Origin: an uncultured Candidatus Melainabacteria bacterium
Lineage (GTDB): Bacteria > Cyanobacteriota > Vampirovibrionia > Gastranaerophilales > Gastranaerophilaceae
Direction of reading: 5' to 3'
DNA: 6,716 nucleotides
NCBI GenBank assembly: GCA_934777245.1
Contig: CAKVND010000072.1
Span: 1 to 6,716 of the forward strand
Each line of letters begins with the position of its first letter. Position 1 is the first letter of the stretch. Shown here one piece after another: positions 1 to 6,045 of the stretch. A program made the translations under genes and the position numbers. The notes beneath the pieces are model-generated. The model did no database searches and was not told the origin of the DNA. It worked only from the letters and a program-made list of their open reading frames with translations.

Positions 1-31
1 CCCTTTTCTGATTATTCAGGAAAGGGGTTTG
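1..31 (+). terminator. Hairpin at the window start, probably terminator of an upstream gene
   Basis: CCCTTTTCTG (1-10) pairs with CAGGAAAGGG (17-26) with one G-T wobble, leaving the 6-nt loop ATTATT. The T-run that follows is short (GTTT), so termination may be weak. The gene it would serve lies outside the window, so its strand is inferred. Part of the stem may be cut off by the window edge. Confidence 0.45.
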
Positions 32-80
32 AGTATTAAAAATATATATTTATTCAGTAAATACTAAGCTTGTAGAAATC

Positions 81-108
81 TTGAAAAAATAATTGTTAAT
101 AGTACAAT
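81..108 (+). promoter_or_regulatory. Sigma-70-type promoter for pgi
   Basis: TTGAAA (81-86) and TACAAT (103-108) are separated by 16 bp, and each differs from consensus by one base. Transcription would start near 115, giving a leader of about 30 nt before the ATG at 148. A small inverted repeat, AATTGT (91-96) and ACAATT (104-109), overlaps the -10 and could be an operator, but at 6 bp it may be chance. Confidence 0.6.
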
Positions 109-131
109 TAAAATAAGGATGTTTAGTTATT

Positions 132-140
132 GAGAAAGGA
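132..140 (+). promoter_or_regulatory. Ribosome binding site that decides the pgi start
   Basis: GAGAAAGGA (132-140) lies 7 nt before the ATG at 148. An in-frame TTG at 130 is also possible, with AAGGA at 115-119 upstream. That site would fall at or before the predicted transcription start, so the ATG at 148 is preferred. Confidence 0.65.
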
Positions 141-147
141 TTTGTGG

Positions 148-1536
148 ATGCTTAAACTAAATTGCAGAAACGTTGATTCTGCTGTCATTGGCGAAGAAAA
201 CGGTTTGAACTTGTATGAAAAATTTGAAAACTACAAACAACAAATTTCTGATATAATTAAGAACTTAAATCAACGCAAAGATAAGCCGGGACAATGGTTG
301 CAATGGATGAATTTAGGCTATAACGAAGAAACGGTTTGGTATGTTAAAGAATTCGCTTCAATGGTTGAAGGAAGATTTGATAACATCCTTGTTTTAGGAA
401 TTGGCGGCTCTGCTCTTGGTGGTTTAGCTGTTACAGAAGCATTGCTTAAACCTTATTGGAACCTTTTAACACCAGAACAGAGAAACGGTTTACCTAGAAT
501 CTTTTTCTTAGATAATATTGATCCCGATTCAATGAACGGACTTTTAGACATCCTTGATTTGAAAAAAACTTTGGTTAATGTAATTACAAAATCAGGTTCT
601 ACTGCGGAAACAATGTCTCAATATATGATAATTAAAGACCGTTTAGAAAAAGAACTTGGCGATAATTACAGAAGAAATATTGTTGCTACAACAGATAAAA
701 AAATGGGAGTTTTAAGACAATTAGCAGACCAAGAAGGGTACAAAACTTTTGTAGTTCCTGATGATGTTGGCGGAAGATTTTCTGTATTTTCAGCAGTTGG
801 TTTAGTTCCATTTGCGCTTGTTGGTTTAGATATAGACCAAATTATGAATGGTATTAAAGACATGGATTTGGCGCTTAAAAATACTGATATTCATCAAAAT
901 ATTGCAGCTCAAGGGGCTTTAGTTCAATATCTTATGGATGTAGAAAAAGGTAAAAACATTTCAGTTATGATGCCTTATTCGAGCAGACTAAGATATGTTT
1001 CAGATTGGTATGTTCAACTTTGGGCAGAGTCTTTAGGCAAAGAATATAACAATTCTGGTGAAAAAGTTAATGTTGGTCCAACTCCTGTTAAGGCTGTCGG
1101 AGCAACTGATCAACACTCACAAATTCAGTTGTATAATGAAGGACCAAATAATAAAATTATTACATTTATTCGAGTTAACAATTTTGACACAACATTGGAA
1201 ATTCCGAAAATATTTGAATATACCGGAATCGGTTATTTAGGCGGAAAAACGATTAATGATTTAATTAATGCGGAAGCTGACTCTACAAGAGTAGCTTTGG
1301 CGGATTATTCACGTCCTACAATGACAATTACATTAGAAAAGATTGATGAGTATAATGTTGCTCAACTTCTTTATATGCTTGAAGTTCAAACAGCAATTGC
1401 CGGAGAATTGTATAACATTAATACGTTTAATCAACCTGGTGTAGAGCAAGCTAAAAATTATACTTATGCGCTTATGGGTAGAGCGGGGTACGAAGAATCA
1501 GCGCATACTCTTCAAGAAAAAATGGCAACTGTTTAA
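148..1536 (+). CDS. pgi: Glucose-6-phosphate isomerase
   Basis: This cytosolic enzyme interconverts glucose 6-phosphate and fructose 6-phosphate, a shared step of glycolysis and gluconeogenesis. From the ATG at 148 it has 462 residues, the size of the shorter Bacillus-type Pgi. Two SIS sugar-phosphate domains are visible. The first has the glycine-rich GIGGS (84-88) and the phosphate-binding SGSTAET (149-155). The PGI signature DDVGGRFSVFSAVG is at 205-218. Candidate catalytic residues by family analogy are Glu294 (in WAESLGK), His323 (in GATDQHS) and Lys436 (in QPGVEQAK), spaced as in the family. No disruption is seen. It has its own promoter upstream, and no strong terminator follows, so some read-through into the LysM gene is possible. 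The identification is secure; only the exact start is open (TTG at 130 would add six residues). Confidence 0.97.
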   Translation: MLKLNCRNVDSAVIGEENGLNLYEKFENYKQQISDIIKNLNQRKDKPGQWLQWMNLGYNEETVWYVKEFASMVEGRFDNILVLGIGGSALGGLAVTEALLKPYWNLLTPEQRNGLPRIFFLDNIDPDSMNGLLDILDLKKTLVNVITKSGSTAETMSQYMIIKDRLEKELGDNYRRNIVATTDKKMGVLRQLADQEGYKTFVVPDDVGGRFSVFSAVGLVPFALVGLDIDQIMNGIKDMDLALKNTDIHQNIAAQGALVQYLMDVEKGKNISVMMPYSSRLRYVSDWYVQLWAESLGKEYNNSGEKVNVGPTPVKAVGATDQHSQIQLYNEGPNNKIITFIRVNNFDTTLEIPKIFEYTGIGYLGGKTINDLINAEADSTRVALADYSRPTMTITLEKIDEYNVAQLLYMLEVQTAIAGELYNINTFNQPGVEQAKNYTYALMGRAGYEESAHTLQEKMATV

Positions 1537-1546
1537 TGCTTTTTTA

Positions 1547-1591
1547 TTGTTAATTTTTGTAAAGATTTTCAGCTGTTGGGTAAATTAACAA
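1547..1591. repeat. Inverted repeat in the pgi-LysM gap
   Basis: TTGTTAATTT (1547-1556) is the exact reverse complement of AAATTAACAA (1582-1591), with 25 nt between. The stem is almost all A/T and the loop is long, so it is a poor terminator. The right arm covers the possible -35 of the LysM promoter, so it could be an operator. In AT-rich DNA, chance is also plausible. Confidence 0.3.
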
Positions 1592-1613
1592 ATAATAAAC
1601 GACTTATTATATA
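1585..1613 (+). promoter_or_regulatory. Possible promoter for the LysM gene
   Basis: TTAACA (1585-1590) is one base from the -35 consensus. TATATA (1608-1613) lies 17 bp downstream but matches the -10 only in part. An overlapping TATTAT at 1605-1610 matches better but is spaced too closely. The gene's own ribosome binding site and the lack of tight coupling to pgi favour independent initiation, though this is not certain. Confidence 0.35.
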
Positions 1614-1626
1614 TACAGTATGTAAT

Positions 1627-1632
1627 AAGGAG
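1627..1632 (+). promoter_or_regulatory. Strong ribosome binding site that sets the LysM protein start
   Basis: AAGGAG (1627-1632) lies 6 nt before the ATG at 1639. An in-frame TTG at 1576 has no comparable site upstream and would place the possible promoter inside the coding region. Confidence 0.8.
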
Positions 1633-1638
1633 ATAATC

Positions 1639-2397
1639 ATGGCTGACCCAACCACAATTACTGTCGCCAAAGGCGATACTCTTTACGGTATTATCAAAAA
1701 TAAATATGGTCTAACTAATAATACAGATATAATGAATACTGTAAACTTGATTAAAGATGCTAATAAGCTTACCAATGTGAATTTAATTCAAGTTGGACAA
1801 CGATTAGAACTTCCTGAAGAGTTGAGGTTAAATAGCGTTTCCGTTTTTACTGATAACAATAGTTGTACAACTTTAAAAGGCAACAAAAAAAATTATTATA
1901 GAGCAGATAATGTATTTGGTAATATCGGTACGAAAACAAAGGAATTTCCTGATCAAAAAAGGATACCTTCAGCACTTAATAACATGACTGCAACTACAAA
2001 AGGTATAGTAGAAAATGTTGTTGTAAATATAAGAGGATTATTTAATAATAAAACAGCAAGAGATGCAAAAATGGCAGATATATTTGCAAAACAAATTGGT
2101 GAATGGCAAAATGGAGGTGAGACCGTAAGCGGTGGATTTAACTTGGAAAAAACAGATGCTTATCGATTTGCTCTTGAACAAAATTCTAACGATTATACAT
2201 TAAAAGAAACTGAATTTAGAGGAAACAAAGAACAACATGCATTTTTTGATCAGTCAAAATCAGATGGAAATGTTACTTTATTTTCTAAGGAAGAAATTGA
2301 CGGAAAAGAATATTTTGCAATGAGAGATAAAGATAAAAAAGTTCACTATTTTGATGTATCAAATAATTTGTCAGAAGTAACATTTGATAATCAATAG
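1639..2397 (+). CDS. LysM-domain protein of unknown function
   Basis: The predicted protein has 252 residues. Residues 6-58 form one LysM domain: it opens with TITVAKGDTLYGI and closes with LIQVGQRLELP, the usual edges of this N-acetylglucosamine/peptidoglycan-binding fold. The remaining 190 or so residues are polar, rich in Asn, Lys and Asp, and match no family I recognise. The last 50 residues look beta-rich, with alternating hydrophobic positions around FSKEEIDGKEYFAM and KKVHYFDV. No signal peptide, lipobox or membrane segment is visible from the ATG. Starting at the TTG at 1576 would add only a weak hydrophobic patch. LysM proteins normally act at the cell wall, so export by another route, or an intracellular role, is open. 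It converges on clpC and shares a terminator with it. The LysM call is firm; the function is unknown. Confidence 0.85.
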   Translation: MADPTTITVAKGDTLYGIIKNKYGLTNNTDIMNTVNLIKDANKLTNVNLIQVGQRLELPEELRLNSVSVFTDNNSCTTLKGNKKNYYRADNVFGNIGTKTKEFPDQKRIPSALNNMTATTKGIVENVVVNIRGLFNNKTARDAKMADIFAKQIGEWQNGGETVSGGFNLEKTDAYRFALEQNSNDYTLKETEFRGNKEQHAFFDQSKSDGNVTLFSKEEIDGKEYFAMRDKDKKVHYFDVSNNLSEVTFDNQ

Positions 2398-2421
2398 TTC
2401 TTTAGATTATTAATATAAAAT

Positions 2422-2460
2422 AAAAGTGGAAAATATTTTACAATTTTCCACTTTTTATTT
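2422..2460. terminator. Bidirectional rho-independent terminator between the LysM gene and clpC
   Basis: A perfect 13-bp stem pairs 2422-2434 (AAAAGTGGAAAAT) with 2443-2455 (ATTTTCCACTTTT) around an 8-nt loop. A T-rich tail follows on the + strand, and the A-run on the left gives a T-run on the - strand. It therefore suits both converging genes, 25 nt after the LysM stop and 25 nt after the clpC stop. Confidence 0.9.
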
Positions 2461-2479
2461 TTAATTTCTTATCTGTTTA

Positions 2480-4969
2480 TTAGCTTTCTTGAGCTACTGC
2501 TTGTTCCGCATTAGCACCTTCTTTTCTTTCGAAAACGATTTTATCGTCAACTAATTTAAGAAGGATTGTATCACCCGGTTGGTAAGCATTTGTCAAGATT
2601 TCTTCTGCAAGTTGATCTTCGATTTTCTTCTGAATCAATCTTCTCAAAGGTCTTGCGCCGTAAGCTTCATTATAACCGTCTTTTGCAAGGTAATCTTTAA
2701 CTTCATCCGTAACTTCGATTGACAAATCACGTTCAGAAAGACGTTTGAACAAATCTTTCATCATCAAGTCAACGATTTGACGGATTTCTTCCTTACTCAA
2801 GTGTGAGAATACGATAATATCATCGATACGGTTCAAGAATTCAGGTCTGAATGCTTTTTTAAGTTCTTCGTTAACTGTATCTTTAAGTTTTTCGTATTTA
2901 TCCTTTTTAACGTCTTCTGCAGTAGAGAAACCAAGTTTGCCTTGAGTCGTAATCATACTTGCACCAACATTAGAAGTCATGATAATTACAGTATTCTTGA
3001 AGTTGATGTGACGACCTTTTGCATCAGTTAAACGTCCGTCATCAAGAATTTGCAACATGATGTTGAATACATCAGGGTGAGCTTTTTCGATTTCGTCAAA
3101 AAGAATAACTGAGTAAGGTTTCTTTCTAACAAGCTCAGACAAATGTCCGCCATCATCATAACCAACGTATCCTGGAGGAGAACCGATAAGTTTAGCAGTA
3201 GAATGTTTTTCCATAAATTCTGACATATCTACTCTTATCATATTGTCTTCGCTACCGAAAATAGCTTCTGCTAAAGCTTTTGCAAGTTCAGTTTTACCAA
3301 CACCGGTAGGACCGCAGAAGATAAAGCTTCCGATTGGTCTGTTTGGGGATTTTAAACCAACTCTTGCACGTCTGATTGCTTTAGAAATAGCTGTTACAGC
3401 GTCGCTTTGTCCGATAACTCTTGCGTGAAGTGTATCTTCAAGTTTAAGCAATCTTTCTGATTCACCTTCCGTAAGTTTTGTTACAGGCACACCTGTCATT
3501 GTTGCAATAACTTCTGCAACATCATCTTCTGTTACAGTTGGTTTATTTGCATCATTTTGACGACGCCATTCTTCAGAAACTTCTCTGATTCTATCTTTCA
3601 TATTAGCTTCGTCATCTCTTAAAGCTGAAGCTCTTTCGAATTCTTGATTTCTGATTGCATCCTCTTTTTCCTTGATAATTTCTTTCAATTCTTTATCAAG
3701 TTCTTTACCTTCAGGAGAAAGTGTGCAAACTTTTAATCTAACCTTTGAACTTGCTTCGTCGATAACGTCAATAGCTTTGTCAGGTAAAAATCTATCGTTG
3801 ATATATTTGCTTGAAAGTTTCGTAGCTGCAACGATTGCTTCATCTGAAATGTTCAAGTTGTGGTGTTCTTCGTATTTTGGTTTTAAACCACGAATAATTT
3901 CTATTGTTTCATCAATAGAAGGTTCGTCAATGATTACAGGTTGGAATCTTCTTTCTAACGCTGAATCTTTTTCGATGTACTTTCTGTATTCATCAGAAGT
4001 TGTAGCACCAATTACTTGAATTTCACCTCTTGAAAGTGCAGGTTTCAAAATGTTTGCCGCATCAATTGCACCTTCTGCAGCACCTGCGCCGATTAGGGTG
4101 TGCATTTCATCGATTACAAGAATAACATTTCCGGCTTGTCTGATTTCGTCCATAATCTTTTTAAGACGTTCTTCAAACTCACCTCTGTATTTTGTACCTG
4201 CAATCAATAAGCCCATATCAAGCTGAATGATTTTTTTATTTTCTAAAATATCAGGAACTTCACTATTTACAATTCTGATTGCAAGACCTTCTGCAACAGC
4301 AGTTTTACCAACCCCCGGTTCACCAAGTAAAACAGGGTTGTTTTTTGTTCTTCTTGCAAGAATTTGTATAACACGTTCAATTTCTTTTTCTCTGCCAACA
4401 ACAGGGTCAAGTCTTAGTTCTGCTGCTGCTTGAGTTAAATCTGTACCAAACTCATCAAGGCTAGGAGTTTTAACTTTACTAGCTTGAGAGCTTGAAGATG
4501 AACCGCCAACACCGGCAGATGCGGTTTGTGGTTTAGAATCACCTAACATTTTAACAACATTGCTTCTAACTTTGTTCAAGTCTACACCAAGGTTTTCCAA
4601 AACCCTTGCTGCAACGCCTTCGCCTTCGCGGATTAAGCCTAAAAGTAAGTGTTCTGTTCCGATGTAGTTATGCCCAAGTTGTCTTGCTTCATCCCAAGAA
4701 AGTTCCAAAACTCTTTTTGCTCTTGGGGTAAACGGAATTTCTACGGCAACAAAGCCTGAGCCTCTGCCGATAATTTTTTCAACTTCAACTCTTGCATCTT
4801 TAAGGTTTACACCCATAGATTTAAGAGTTTTAGCTGCAATACCTGTTCCTTCGCCGATTAAACCAAGCAAAATTTGCTCTGTACCGACAAAATTATGACC
4901 AAGTCTTCTTGCTTCCTCTTGAGCAAGCATAATGACTTTAATCGCCTTTTCAGTAAAACGTTCGAACAT
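2480..4969 (-). CDS. clpC: ATP-dependent Clp protease ATP-binding subunit ClpC
   Basis: This 829-residue AAA+ unfoldase forms hexamers that unfold proteins and feed them to ClpP in the cytosol. Two Clp_N repeats lie at about residues 1-145, each with a GTEQ/HILLGLI-type motif. A Gly/Ser-rich linker follows. AAA-1 has Walker A GEPGVGKT (216-223) and Walker B VILVIDE (282-288). A UVR-type middle domain (about 430-465, around [14 protein letters not shown]) is the hallmark of ClpC as opposed to ClpA or ClpB. AAA-2 has Walker A GPTGVGKT (553-560) and Walker B VILFDE (621-626). The ClpP-docking loop tripeptide is LGF (679-681), and a C-terminal D2-small domain follows. All ATPase motifs are intact. 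The start is supported by AAGAGG at 4985-4980, 10 nt upstream. No ctsR, mcsA or mcsB gene is adjacent and no CtsR-type heptad repeat is seen, so control differs from that in Bacillus. clpP is not in the window. Confidence 0.97.
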   Translation of the reverse strand: MFERFTEKAIKVIMLAQEEARRLGHNFVGTEQILLGLIGEGTGIAAKTLKSMGVNLKDARVEVEKIIGRGSGFVAVEIPFTPRAKRVLELSWDEARQLGHNYIGTEHLLLGLIREGEGVAARVLENLGVDLNKVRSNVVKMLGDSKPQTASAGVGGSSSSSQASKVKTPSLDEFGTDLTQAAAELRLDPVVGREKEIERVIQILARRTKNNPVLLGEPGVGKTAVAEGLAIRIVNSEVPDILENKKIIQLDMGLLIAGTKYRGEFEERLKKIMDEIRQAGNVILVIDEMHTLIGAGAAEGAIDAANILKPALSRGEIQVIGATTSDEYRKYIEKDSALERRFQPVIIDEPSIDETIEIIRGLKPKYEEHHNLNISDEAIVAATKLSSKYINDRFLPDKAIDVIDEASSKVRLKVCTLSPEGKELDKELKEIIKEKEDAIRNQEFERASALRDDEANMKDRIREVSEEWRRQNDANKPTVTEDDVAEVIATMTGVPVTKLTEGESERLLKLEDTLHARVIGQSDAVTAISKAIRRARVGLKSPNRPIGSFIFCGPTGVGKTELAKALAEAIFGSEDNMIRVDMSEFMEKHSTAKLIGSPPGYVGYDDGGHLSELVRKKPYSVILFDEIEKAHPDVFNIMLQILDDGRLTDAKGRHINFKNTVIIMTSNVGASMITTQGKLGFSTAEDVKKDKYEKLKDTVNEELKKAFRPEFLNRIDDIIVFSHLSKEEIRQIVDLMMKDLFKRLSERDLSIEVTDEVKDYLAKDGYNEAYGARPLRRLIQKKIEDQLAEEILTNAYQPGDTILLKLVDDKIVFERKEGANAEQAVAQES

Positions 4970-4999
4970 TTAATATTTTCCTCTTCTTATAAAATTATA

Positions 5000-5047
5000 A
5001 ATATATTTATATAAATATATATTACAAAAAATTTACAATAATTTCAA
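5000..5047 (-). promoter_or_regulatory. AT-rich promoter region of clpC
   Basis: On the - strand several -35/-10 pairs are possible. One is TTGAAA (5047-5042) with TAATAT (5024-5019) at 17 bp. Another is TTGTAA (5027-5022) with TATATT (5005-5000) at 16 bp. None is perfect, and the sequence is so AT-rich that I cannot choose. A promoter is expected here because GC-rich repeats separate clpC from the operon upstream. Confidence 0.4.
5001..5020. promoter_or_regulatory. Perfect 20-bp AT-only palindrome upstream of clpC
   Basis: ATATATTTAT (5001-5010) is the exact reverse complement of ATAAATATAT (5011-5020). It sits 32-51 bp before the clpC start codon, overlapping the likely core promoter. It could be an operator or a cruciform-prone site. 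As it contains only A and T in an AT-rich stretch, chance is a fair alternative. Confidence 0.3.
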
Positions 5048-5108
5048 GTGGTAGTTTGTTAATGAGTTTCACAATCAGAAAGCAAGAAGACTGAATTGAA
5101 AATGGAAA

Positions 5109-5135
5109 GTGGAAAATTGTTTTAAAAATATTTTC
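5109..5135 (+). repeat. Degenerate hairpin related to the terminator downstream of clpC
   Basis: GTGGAAAATTGT (5109-5120) and AAAATATTTTC (5125-5135) repeat the two halves of the 2426-2451 terminator as read on its - strand, with 4 extra bases between them and the final CAC missing. The local fold is only GAAAAT/ATTTTC. It may be a decayed terminator or a dispersed hairpin. Nearby GTGGAAA/ATGGAAA motifs suggest low-complexity expansion. Confidence 0.35.
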
Positions 5136-5184
5136 TTAATATCGTACTTCCAAGTTTGTATTAAAAATTTTATTGTATGAAAAA

Positions 5185-5329
5185 CATCTTGAGCAGTAGT
5201 GTCGAGGGATGGGTGATGTGGGAAACGCCCGTTGGAGTGGGTTGAGCTTGCGACATCCACGCAAACGTGTCCTGCTCCCCTCTCCTTTTTTCAATTCTCC
5301 ATGGAGAGGGGGCCGAAGGCGGGAGAGGG
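5185..5329 (-). repeat. GC-richer intergenic repeat sharing motifs with the 5548-6020 element
   Basis: This stretch is clearly more GC-rich than its surroundings. On the - strand it starts with CCCTCTCCCGCC, contains CCCTCTCCATGG (5310-5299), and ends with CACTACTGCTCAAGATG (5201-5185). The last two motifs also occur next to each other in the ends of the 5548-6020 element, but here about 100 nt separate them. CCCCTCTCC (5277-5285) pairs perfectly with GGAGAGGGG (5303-5311), and GGGAGAGGG (5321-5329) offers an alternative partner. A further small hairpin, CACG-CAAA-CGTG, lies near 5258-5269. Short open frames across it on the - strand show no domain and look like translations of repeat DNA. 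I read it as a diverged or composite relative of the larger element, in the opposite orientation to that element's left end. Confidence 0.5.
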
Positions 5330-5355
5330 TATTATAGAAAACAATTTTCAAAAAG

Positions 5356-5452
5356 GCTGGATTGTTTCAGTTTTAATCGAACTTCAGAATGACGACAAGT
5401 AAGTCGTTTTACGCCCTGTCATTCTGAAGCCGATTAGGCTGAAGAATCCAGC
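5356..5452. repeat. Fold-back intergenic repeat with imperfect 35-38-nt arms
   Basis: The left arm (5356-5393), GCTGGATT...TTCAGAATGAC, is an imperfect reverse complement of the right arm (5418-5452), GTCATTCTGAA...AATCCAGC. The outer 8 bp and inner 11 bp are exact; the middle has a few mismatches and small gaps. The loop carries its own hairpin: ACGAC (5392-5396) and GTCGT (5403-5407) around AAGTAA. From memory, motifs of the CATTCTGAAG...GAAGAATCC type recur between genes in many bacteria, but I could not check this. No coding potential is evident. Confidence 0.6.
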
Positions 5453-5547
5453 TCTTTAATAACTTTTATTTTTTGTCTTGACATTATTTAAAATTCCCAT
5501 AGTGGAAGTTATTATAAAATTCTAATACTTTAACTTGAAAATTTTAC

Positions 5548-5584
5548 AGAAGAGCGCCCTCTCCATGGCACTACTGTCCAAGAT
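5548..5584 (+). repeat. Left terminal inverted repeat of the 473-bp element
   Basis: It reads AGAAGAGCGC, CCTCTCCATGG, CACTACTGTCC, AAGAT. The right end reads the same on the - strand, with one C/T change, a 4-nt AGAG insertion after CCATGG and one A/G change. The CACTACTG part recurs a third time at 5201-5185. Confidence 0.75.
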
Positions 5585-5654
5585 GAATTTTATTAAATGA
5601 ACGACAATCGTGCTGCGAACGTGCAGCAATTAGCTGCATAGAGAGCGAATGAGT

Positions 5655-5669
5655 GCAAGCTCTGCTTGT
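5655..5669. repeat. Left-arm hairpin A, loop TCT
   Basis: GCAAGC (5655-5660) pairs with GCTTGT (5664-5669) around TCT. It corresponds to the right-arm hairpin at 5850-5864, with which it shares the loop but not every stem pair. Confidence 0.6.
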
Positions 5670-5685
5670 AATATCCATTTTATTT

Positions 5686-5701
5686 ACGCTCGTAAGAGCG
5701 T
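5686..5701. repeat. Left-arm hairpin B, loop GTAA
   Basis: ACGCTC (5686-5691) pairs perfectly with GAGCGT (5696-5701) around GTAA, and T5685-A5702 extends it to 7 bp. It corresponds to the right-arm hairpin at 5818-5833. Confidence 0.65.
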
Positions 5702-5748
5702 AGAAAACAAAGGCGTATTTTCTCTTTTTTTTCGTTCTTTTCACAATT

Positions 5749-5789
5749 CTTACTTTTTCTTCTTTGAAGAAGTAAGAAGAAAAAGTAAG
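5749..5789. repeat. Central perfect 16-bp stem of the 473-bp element
   Basis: CTTACTTTTTCTTCTT (5749-5764) is the exact reverse complement of AAGAAGAAAAAGTAAG (5774-5789), with TGAAGAAGT between. Within it, CTTCTT-TG-AAGAAG (5759-5772) is an alternative smaller pairing. Confidence 0.8.
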
Positions 5790-5817
5790 CAAAAAGAAGA
5801 AACTTTCAAAGTTTTCT

Positions 5818-5833
5818 ACAACCTTACGGTTGT
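5818..5833. repeat. Right-arm hairpin B, counterpart of 5686-5701
   Basis: ACAACC (5818-5823) pairs perfectly with GGTTGT (5828-5833) around TTAC, which is the complement of the left-arm loop GTAA. Three stem pairs differ from the left-arm hairpin, and all three remain paired. Confidence 0.65.
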
Positions 5834-5849
5834 GGTCTAAATGGATGTA

Positions 5850-5864
5850 GCAGGCAGAGCCTGC
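5850..5864. repeat. Right-arm hairpin A, counterpart of 5655-5669
   Basis: GCAGGC (5850-5855) pairs with GCCTGC (5859-5864) around AGA, the complement of the left-arm loop TCT. Compared with the left arm, one A-T pair is a G-C pair and one G-T wobble is G-C. Confidence 0.6.
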
Positions 5865-5979
5865 ACTTTCACGCTCGCTAAAAAACGCTCGCGGTGCGAT
5901 TGTCGTTCATTTTAAGTTTTGACTCAATGTTCGCAACATAACTATATTGGTTTTATTCTATTTTAGAGTTTTTTTAATT

Positions 5980-6020
5980 ATCTCGGACAGTAGTGCTCTC
6001 CATGGAGAAGGCGCTCTTCT
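5980..6020 (-). repeat. Right terminal inverted repeat of the 473-bp element
   Basis: Read on the - strand it starts AGAAGAGCGC at 6020, continues CTTCTCCATGGAGAG and ends CACTACTGTCCGAGAT at 5980. Its outer end is 25 nt past the stop codon of the 111-residue protein gene. CTCTCCATGGAG within it is a near-palindrome, so it may also form a local hairpin. Confidence 0.75.
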
Positions 6021-6045
6021 AATGAAAACTATTTAATTTTTTGAC

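Larger units (their letters stand above)
5548..6020. mobile_element. 473-bp long-inverted-repeat element, MITE-like or structured-RNA cassette
   Basis: The whole segment folds back on itself. From the outside in, the paired blocks are: terminal repeats 5548-5584 and 5980-6020; AAATGAACGACAATCG (5595-5610) with its exact reverse complement at 5897-5912; GTGCA(A/G)GCTCTGC blocks; ATCCATT (5673-5679) and its complement (5840-5846); GTAGAAAAC (5700-5708) with GTTTTCTAC (5811-5819); and a central perfect 16-bp stem (5749-5764 with 5774-5789) around a 9-nt loop. The right arm has about 57 nt more between its outer two blocks. No open frame in it resembles a transposase, and I see no clear target-site duplication. 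A non-autonomous element is the simplest reading; a structured RNA is the alternative. Confidence 0.65.

Noticed and set aside
130..147. TTG start for pgi at 130, giving 468 residues
   Set aside because: Its upstream AAGGA (115-119) would lie at the predicted transcription start, whereas the ATG at 148 has GAGAAAGGA at ideal spacing inside the leader.
1576..1638. TTG start for the LysM protein at 1576
   Set aside because: It has no good ribosome binding site, and AAGGAG lies 6 nt before the ATG at 1639.
3243..4433. Open frames on the + strand at 3243-3428, 3672-4019 and 4227-4433
   Set aside because: All lie antisense within clpC, whose motifs are intact in its own frame, so they are shadows of its codon pattern.
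5075..5351. Two overlapping open frames on the - strand (61 and 71 codons)
   Set aside because: They run through the GC-rich repeat, in different frames, with no domain or good ribosome binding site; they look like translations of repeat DNA.
5478..5504. Perfect TTGACA (5478-5483) as a + strand promoter
   Set aside because: The only -10 candidate at near-correct distance is CATAGT at 15 bp, and no + strand gene follows.
5571..5840. Open frames on both strands inside the 473-bp element
   Set aside because: They follow the inverted repeat, have low-complexity Lys/Phe/Ser-rich translations and contain no transposase motif.
5185..6020. CRISPR array
   Set aside because: The repeats are inverted and irregularly spaced, there is no run of identical direct repeats with unique spacers, and no cas gene is present.
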